Below, in pieces: positions 7,104-10,720 of a stretch of DNA of 10,720 bases. Numbering within the stretch: the first letter of the stretch is position 1; each line of letters starts with the position of its first letter. Location: NCBI GenBank assembly GCA_031284065.1, contig JAITAP010000039.1, positions 1 through 10,720 of the forward strand. The letters run 5' to 3'. Under the pieces are notes generated by a model. That model saw only the letters and a list, made by a program, of their open reading frames with translations, was not told the DNA's origin and searched no databases. This DNA comes from Prevotellaceae bacterium. GTDB lineage: Bacteria > Bacteroidota > Bacteroidia > Bacteroidales > UBA932. Made by a program: the position numbers and the translations under genes.

Positions 7104-8549
7104 TCAGGCGAGCAGGTGCGCTTTTCCGCCGTTTGCCAGCTTGATGATTAGCTCGCCGAACAGGGTATTTGCCCACGCAAACCATTTTCGGGTAAATTTT
7201 GAGGCGTTGTCCTTGTGGAAGGATTCGTGCATGAAGCCCGTTCCGCCGTCGGTATCGCGCAGCGTCCTCACGCAGCGGCGTATCTCCTCGTCGCTGACGC
7301 TGGTCATAGCCCGCATGATGATGCTCATAGGCCAAATGTAGTCGTAGCCAATGTGGGGGCCTCCGATGCCTTCGGCGGCTGCGCCTGCAAAAAAGTAGGG
7401 GTTGTCCTTGCTCCATATCAGGCGGCGGGTATTTTGGTACACGGGGTCGGTTGGCGCACAGCAGCCAAGGTAGGGCAGCGAGAGCAGGCTGGGCACGTTG
7501 GCGTCGTCCATGCAGAGGTAGTTGCCAAAGCCGTCCGCCTCGTAAGCGTAAACCTTTCCGTATCCGGCGCGCTCCACAATGGCGTATCGGTTAACCGCAG
7601 CCTGCACCTCGTCGGCAAGCGCCGAGCACTTCGCCGCAAAAGCCTTGTCGCCGGTTACCGATGCGTACAGCTCGGAGAGCTGGCGGAGCGACAGGATGGC
7701 AAAGAGGTTGGAGGGGATAAGAAAGCTAAGGGTGGTAGCGTCGTCGGAGGGGCGAAACGAGGAGACGATTAGCCCGACAGGGTTGACGGGGTTTCCCCAG
7801 CCGTCGTTGGACAGGGTGTCAAGCTGCCGCTCGGTGCGCCGCTGAAAGTTGTAGGGGCCTTTATCCCGTTTGCGCTGCTGCTCCACAAACGTTTGGTAGA
7901 TGAGGTGCGCCGCCTTTTGCCACTGCCCGTCAAAAGCCGATACGTCGCCGGTGGCTTTCCAGTAGCCATACGCAAGGCGGATGGTGTAGCACAGCGAGTC
8001 TATTTCCCACTTGCGCTCGTGCAGCTCGGGCTTCATGTCGGTCAAATCCTTTTGCCACTCGCCGCCGGTAGGCCCGTCGTTGAAGGCGTTGGCGTACGGG
8101 TCAATGCACACGCAGGCCGCCTGACGGCGAATTAAGCCGTTAACCATTGCCTTGAGCTCGTCGTCCCGGTTTACCAGAGGCAGGTAGGGCCATACCTGCG
8201 CCGAAGAATCGCGCAGCCACAGGGCGTGAATATCGCCGGTAATCACAAAGGCGTCGGGCTTGCCGCCAACCAGCTTGTAGGTTACGGTGGTGTTGAGCGT
8301 ATTGGGGAAGCACTGCTCAAACATTTGCGCCAGCTTCCGGTCTTTTATTTTTGCCTTTACCTCAGCAATAGCTGCGTCAACCGCCTTAGACTTGAAGCGG
8401 CTTGGCGTGCCTGCGGCGTGTGCCGGTGCGCCGCCGGCCTCCGGCAATTCGTTACCCTCTGCGGCACGGGCAATCAGGCTGCCGCTCACTGCCATCCCGG
8501 CCAGGGCCGCAGTACCTGTCTTAATAAATTTACGTCGTGAGATTTCCAT
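7104..8549 (-). CDS. Exported glycoside hydrolase family 125 (exo-alpha-1,6-mannosidase-like)
   Basis: A 481-residue protein matching GH125 (formerly DUF1237), whose characterised members release mannose from the non-reducing end of alpha-1,6-linked mannans or N-glycan cores. The leader MEISRRKFIKTGTAALAG has an SRRKFIK twin-arginine-like box (residues 4-10) and a hydrophobic stretch, with likely cleavage near ARAAEG (about residue 30), so export to the periplasm is expected. The (alpha/alpha)6-type catalytic domain spans about 52-475. Recognisable blocks are GDIHALWLRDSSAQVWPY (105-122), KWEIDSLCY (Asp184, the likely general acid), NPVGLIVSSFRPSDDAT (256-272), GGPHIGYDYIWPMSI (396-410) and GFMHESFHKD (Glu442, the likely base). 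The roles of Asp184 and Glu442 are inferred by analogy with characterised family members. It is the first gene of a minus-strand run with pyrH and rnhB, and divergent to the flippase gene. No TonB-dependent SusCD pair is present, so it is not in an obvious polysaccharide utilisation locus. Confidence 0.93.
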   Translation of the reverse strand: MEISRRKFIKTGTAALAGMAVSGSLIARAAEGNELPEAGGAPAHAAGTPSRFKSKAVDAAIAEVKAKIKDRKLAQMFEQCFPNTLNTTVTYKLVGGKPDAFVITGDIHALWLRDSSAQVWPYLPLVNRDDELKAMVNGLIRRQAACVCIDPYANAFNDGPTGGEWQKDLTDMKPELHERKWEIDSLCYTIRLAYGYWKATGDVSAFDGQWQKAAHLIYQTFVEQQRKRDKGPYNFQRRTERQLDTLSNDGWGNPVNPVGLIVSSFRPSDDATTLSFLIPSNLFAILSLRQLSELYASVTGDKAFAAKCSALADEVQAAVNRYAIVERAGYGKVYAYEADGFGNYLCMDDANVPSLLSLPYLGCCAPTDPVYQNTRRLIWSKDNPYFFAGAAAEGIGGPHIGYDYIWPMSIIMRAMTSVSDEEIRRCVRTLRDTDGGTGFMHESFHKDNASKFTRKWFAWANTLFGELIIKLANGGKAHLLA

Positions 8550-8596
8550 GTTTTGTTACAATTTGGTTTTGAATTTTCATCCTTCATTCACGGCGG

Positions 8597-8627
8597 CAAA
8601 CATACATGAAAAATTTCGGATTTACAA
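8597..8627 (-). promoter_or_regulatory. Bacteroidota-type promoter for the GH125 gene
   Basis: On the minus strand a TATGTTTG box (8604 down to 8597) fits the Bacteroidota -7 consensus TAnnTTTG exactly. A TTG (8627 to 8625) lies 20 bp upstream, as expected for the -33 element. Transcription would begin near 8590, giving a leader of about 40 nt before the GH125 start at 8549. No other candidate was seen for the minus-strand block. It overlaps the divergent flippase promoter. Confidence 0.62.
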
Positions 8628-8644
8628 GCAAAGGTGTATATTTG
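8614..8644 (+). promoter_or_regulatory. Bacteroidota-type promoter for the flippase gene
   Basis: TATATTTG at 8637-8644 is an exact match to TAnnTTTG. TTTC at 8614-8617 (one mismatch to TTTG) lies 19 bp upstream at the -33 position. The predicted transcription start is near 8650, some 15 nt before the ATG at 8666. This decides the start codon of the flippase gene, because the in-frame ATG at 8606 lies upstream of the promoter and would not be transcribed from it. Confidence 0.66.
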
Positions 8645-8665
8645 CATAAAAATGTAAATAAGAAC

Positions 8666-10165
8666 ATGGGTGTTATTATTCGTCAAAGCATAAAGGGAAC
8701 TATTGTAACCTACGTGGGGTCATTCATTGGCTTTCTGACCACCATGTTTGTCGTTACGAAGTTTCTTTCACCGGAGGACATTGGGCTGACAAAGGTAGTC
8801 CTTGAGGTAGGGTTCATGTTTGCCGGGCTTGCCCAGCTGGGAACGTCGTCGTCCGTAATACGATTTTTTCCCTACTTCAAGGACGGCAGCAAGAACAACA
8901 ACGGATTTTTTTTCTACATTATGGCGCTGCCTTTTGTGGGGTGCCTCCTGTTTACGCTGATTTACCTCATCCTGAAGGAGCCCATTACGGATTTTTTTAT
9001 TGAAAAGTCGTCGCGCTTTGTGGACTACTACTACTGGGTAATCCCGCTGATAGTTTTCTCCACCTACCTGCTGGTGCTCGAAACGTACTCCAACGTCAAC
9101 ATGCGCATCAGCGTGCCGAAGCTCAACCGCGAAGTTGTCGTCCGGGCGCTGACGCTGGCCGTTTACCTGCTGTACGGCTACCACTTTGTCGGCGCCAACG
9201 GGCTGGTGGGGGGGATTATTGCGGTGTACGGGCTTGCCATGCTGTTCATGTTTGCCTACGTGCCGAAAATCGGCAGCGCTTCGCTGCGGCACAACGCTTC
9301 TTTCATCAGCAAACCGCTGCGCAGGGACATTTTCAGGTACTCAATGTTCCTTATTGTGGGAACCTTGGGCGGGTCAATTCTGGTCAGGCTGGATTTGTTC
9401 ATGGTCAGCTCGCAGCTCGGGCTGGAGCACGCCGGCGTGTTTACCATTGCCTTTTACATTGCCTCCGTCATAGAAATTCCCTCGCGCTCCCTCTCCGCCA
9501 TTGCCTCGCCAATGGCCGCCGACGCCCTCAAGCAAGGCGATTTTCAAAAAGCCAAGACGCTCTACCAAAAGGTAGCCCTCAACCAGCTGCTGACGGGCGG
9601 ATGTATCTTCATGCTGATTTGGATAAATATCGACAACGTGTTTGCCGTCATCCCCAACGGCGCTACCTACCAGACCGGAAAGTGGGTCGTATTTTTCATC
9701 GGAATATCGAAGCTGGTCTCCGTAACGCTCGGCTTTGGGAGCGTGCTGATAAGCTTCTCAAGGTACTACTACTGGAGCCTGTACTTTACGTTTATCATTG
9801 CCGCCATTGGCATTTTGACCAACTACCTGCTGATACCCGCTTGGGGGATAACCGGCGCTGCCGTTGCCACGGCGCTGACCTGCCTGCTCTCGTACGCCGT
9901 ACAGCAATGGATAGTGCAGGTAAAAATAAAGGGAAACCCCTACACGCTTGGCATGGTGAAGCTCATCATCATTTTCTTCATCGTGGCAGGCGTCAACCAC
10001 TTTGTGGCGAGCTTGGACAATCCCTGGGTCGATGGAGTGCGCCGCACAGCTATCGCCTCCGCGCTAAGCGTAGCGCTGCTCTACTTTCTCAAGGTGTCCG
10101 ACGATTTAAACAGCGTTGTGCGCATTATCTTTAAAAGAATTTTTGGCGGGAAAAAAGGAGGGTGA
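8666..10165 (+). CDS. Polysaccharide/oligosaccharide flippase (Wzx/MATE-like)
   Basis: A 499-residue inner-membrane protein with about 14 hydrophobic helices (roughly 11-31, 44-64, 81-104, 121-139, 159-175, 180-200, 221-241, 256-272, 302-320, 340-358, 368-388, 390-412, 431-450, 461-476). The opening (RQSIKGTIVTYVGSFIGFLTTMFVVTKFLSPEDIG split over residues 6-40) is typical of the polysaccharide biosynthesis protein branch of the MOP superfamily. The LFMVSSQLGLEHAGVFTIAFYIA-type segment after helix 7 (244-266) is also typical. These proteins flip undecaprenyl-linked glycan units across the inner membrane; the substrate here is unknown. The tail is short and basic (FKRIFGGKKGG). The start at 8666 was chosen over 8606 because of the promoter position and because the extra 20 residues are not conserved-looking. 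It stands alone, with no glycosyltransferase or polymerase neighbours in the window. Confidence 0.9.
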   Translation: MGVIIRQSIKGTIVTYVGSFIGFLTTMFVVTKFLSPEDIGLTKVVLEVGFMFAGLAQLGTSSSVIRFFPYFKDGSKNNNGFFFYIMALPFVGCLLFTLIYLILKEPITDFFIEKSSRFVDYYYWVIPLIVFSTYLLVLETYSNVNMRISVPKLNREVVVRALTLAVYLLYGYHFVGANGLVGGIIAVYGLAMLFMFAYVPKIGSASLRHNASFISKPLRRDIFRYSMFLIVGTLGGSILVRLDLFMVSSQLGLEHAGVFTIAFYIASVIEIPSRSLSAIASPMAADALKQGDFQKAKTLYQKVALNQLLTGGCIFMLIWINIDNVFAVIPNGATYQTGKWVVFFIGISKLVSVTLGFGSVLISFSRYYYWSLYFTFIIAAIGILTNYLLIPAWGITGAAVATALTCLLSYAVQQWIVQVKIKGNPYTLGMVKLIIIFFIVAGVNHFVASLDNPWVDGVRRTAIASALSVALLYFLKVSDDLNSVVRIIFKRIFGGKKGG

Positions 10166-10257
10166 GAAATTTTGAAATTGCGCGAAGCGCGAGCTATCGT
10201 GCGTCAGCCAATTCAAGGTTGCGTAGCAAGCTCCGCTGGGGGCGATACTTTACTTAA

Positions 10258-10290
10258 CCGCAGGCGTTAGCCCTGCCGCCATCAGGCTAA
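10258..10290 (+). repeat. Imperfect hairpin with GTTA core
   Basis: CCGCAGGC (10258-10265), loop GTTA (10266-10269), then GCC-C-TGC-C-G, an imperfect complement with single-base bulges. An alternative pairing joins TTAGCC (10267-10272) with GGCTAA (10285-10290). It shares the GTTA loop of the hairpins further right but not their stem sequence. It is the most degenerate member, if it is one. Confidence 0.45.
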
Positions 10291-10343
10291 GCAAAAATGT
10301 GCGTTGAGACAACCGGAAATTAGGAAACGCTTGTGCGTGTTAG

Positions 10344-10365
10344 CGTCGTCCCTAACGAGACGACG
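10344..10365 (-). repeat. Hairpin, 7-bp stem, loop containing TAAC
   Basis: CGTCGTC (10344-10350) is the exact reverse complement of GACGACG (10359-10365), with the loop CCTAACGA between them. The TAAC in the loop is the reverse complement of the GTTA loop in other members, so this copy is in the opposite orientation. Confidence 0.6.
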
Positions 10366-10385
10366 GGGCATTGGCGGCGTTTGCG

Positions 10386-10403
10386 CCATCCCGTTAGGGA
10401 TGG
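10386..10403 (+). repeat. Hairpin, 7-bp stem, GTTA loop (outer left of nested palindrome)
   Basis: CCATCCC (10386-10392) pairs exactly with GGGATGG (10397-10403) around the loop GTTA. It adjoins the left arm of the 18-bp inverted repeat and mirrors the hairpin at 10531-10549. Confidence 0.7.
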
Positions 10404-10439
10404 AACGCTCGGTAGAAAAGCATCCCTGCCACCGAACCC

Positions 10440-10458
10440 GTCATTCCGTAGGAATGAC
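10440..10458 (+). repeat. Hairpin, 8-bp stem, GTA loop (inner left)
   Basis: GTCATTCC (10440-10447) pairs exactly with GGAATGAC (10451-10458) around GTA. The ATTCC stem is shared with the hairpins at 10476 and 10531. Confidence 0.72.
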
Positions 10459-10475
10459 TCCGAAATATTTGTGGG

Positions 10476-10495
10476 CACATTCCTAACGGAATGTG
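10476..10495 (-). repeat. Hairpin, 8-bp stem, TAAC loop (inner right)
   Basis: CACATTCC (10476-10483) pairs exactly with GGAATGTG (10488-10495) around TAAC. It is the oppositely oriented partner of the hairpin at 10440-10458. Confidence 0.72.
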
Positions 10496-10530
10496 TTGCG
10501 CCGAGAACCATTGCCCTTTTCTACCGAGCG

Positions 10531-10549
10531 TTCATTCCTACGGAATGAA
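10531..10549 (-). repeat. Hairpin, 8-bp stem, TAC loop (outer right)
   Basis: TTCATTCC (10531-10538) pairs exactly with GGAATGAA (10542-10549) around TAC. It overlaps the last three bases of the right 18-bp arm (10516-10533) and is followed by an A-run. Read on the minus strand, it resembles a GTA-loop hairpin preceded by a T-run. Confidence 0.72.
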
Positions 10550-10621
10550 AAAACGCAAATACGCTACATGCGACGGCGGCGGCGGAGCGGCGTACGGGCG
10601 GCGTTTGCGGGGCGGAGATAA

Positions 10622-10705
10622 ACCTCATTTCCACCTCATTTCTCTAACAAAACAACCTCAGTAGCAATGGCATGCAAATCTCTCCCACAACCTCATTACC
10701 TCATT
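10622..10705 (+). repeat. Short ACCTCATT word repeats
   Basis: ACCTCATT occurs at 10622-10629, 10633-10640, 10690-10697 and 10698-10705 (the last two in direct tandem), with a partial ACCTCA at 10655-10660. The spacing is irregular, so this is not a CRISPR. It may be a decayed simple repeat or clustered binding sites; the function is unknown. Confidence 0.45.
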
Positions 10706-10720
10706 ACAAAGCGATTGAAT

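Larger units (their letters stand above)
10403..10533. repeat. 18-bp perfect inverted repeat enclosing two hairpins
   Basis: GAACGCTCGGTAGAAAAG at 10403-10420 has its exact reverse complement at 10516-10533. The 95 bases between contain two hairpins (10440-10458 and 10476-10495). The arms share their centre (10468) with both the inner and outer hairpin pairs, so the whole folds as one cruciform-like or branched structure. Confidence 0.85.
10373..10609 (+). repeat. 13-bp direct repeat flanking the palindrome cluster
   Basis: GGCGGCGTTTGCG occurs at 10373-10385 and again at 10597-10609, on either side of the nested palindrome. It could be chance in a CGG-rich patch or a remnant of duplication around an inserted element; the 211-base separation and unequal flanks leave this open. 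Confidence 0.5.
10166..10720. other. Gene-free region with palindromic repeats
   Basis: From the flippase stop to the window end I see no credible coding region; the small open frames here cross hairpins and show no recognisable protein. The first 90 bases hold a GC-rich mini-hairpin (GCGC-GAA-GCGC near 10181-10191) without a T-run, so it is at best a weak terminator. Bases 10258-10560 hold a cluster of hairpins and inverted repeats. Bases 10571-10617 are a G/C-rich patch of CGG-like units, and the last 100 bases are AT-richer with repeated CCTCATT words. No tRNA or promoter with an exact TAnnTTTG was noted. Confidence 0.7.

Noticed and set aside
8606..8665. Upstream ATG for the flippase gene
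   Set aside because: The best promoter for the gene (8614-8644) lies downstream of this ATG, and the extra 20 residues look non-coding.
10304..10548. Small open frames on both strands in the terminal region
   Set aside because: They run through the hairpin cluster, overlap each other, and show Arg/Pro/Thr-rich low-information translations with no likely promoter or start context.
10344..10549. CRISPR array or integron attC site
   Set aside because: The repeats are individual palindromes with differing stems, alternate orientation and lack constant direct repeats with equal spacers; no cas or integrase gene is present.

Overview
The window looks like a chromosomal segment of a Bacteroidota (probably Bacteroidales) bacterium. 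This rests on two TAnnTTTG-type -7 promoter elements in the 8.6 kb intergene, start codons that lack Shine-Dalgarno purine runs but have A/T-rich leaders, a GH125 mannosidase with a twin-arginine-like leader, and the overall character of the encoded proteins. No rRNA, tRNA, CRISPR array or transposase gene was seen.

Left part, 1-5635, plus strand: five closely spaced genes read in one direction. They are a short-chain dehydrogenase cut by the left edge, a PAP2-family membrane phosphatase homologue with altered catalytic motifs, a small three-helix DUF4405-like membrane protein, an unrecognised 134-residue soluble protein, and a full-length RND (HAE1/AcrB-type) efflux permease. Gaps of 11, 17, 59 and 16 bp suggest an operon, possibly with a break in the AT-rich 59 bp gap. 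No periplasmic adaptor or outer-membrane channel for the pump lies in the window.

Middle part, 5729-8549, minus strand: a GH125 exo-alpha-mannosidase, then pyrH (UMP kinase), then rnhB (RNase HII). The gaps are 47 and 5 bp, so the two housekeeping genes may be co-transcribed with the glycosidase. This block converges on the RND gene across 93 bp in which I see no convincing terminator.

Right part: a compact intergene (8550-8665) carries two overlapping divergent promoters, one for the GH125 gene and one for a Wzx/MATE-like polysaccharide flippase (8666-10165). The rest of the window (10166-10720) has no credible gene. It contains a cluster of six short hairpins whose loops contain GTTA/TAAC or GTA/TAC. 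Four of them, with an 18-bp perfect inverted repeat, form a nested symmetric palindrome centred near 10467.5. This resembles a REPIN/BIME or other miniature non-autonomous element and is the most unusual structure in the window.
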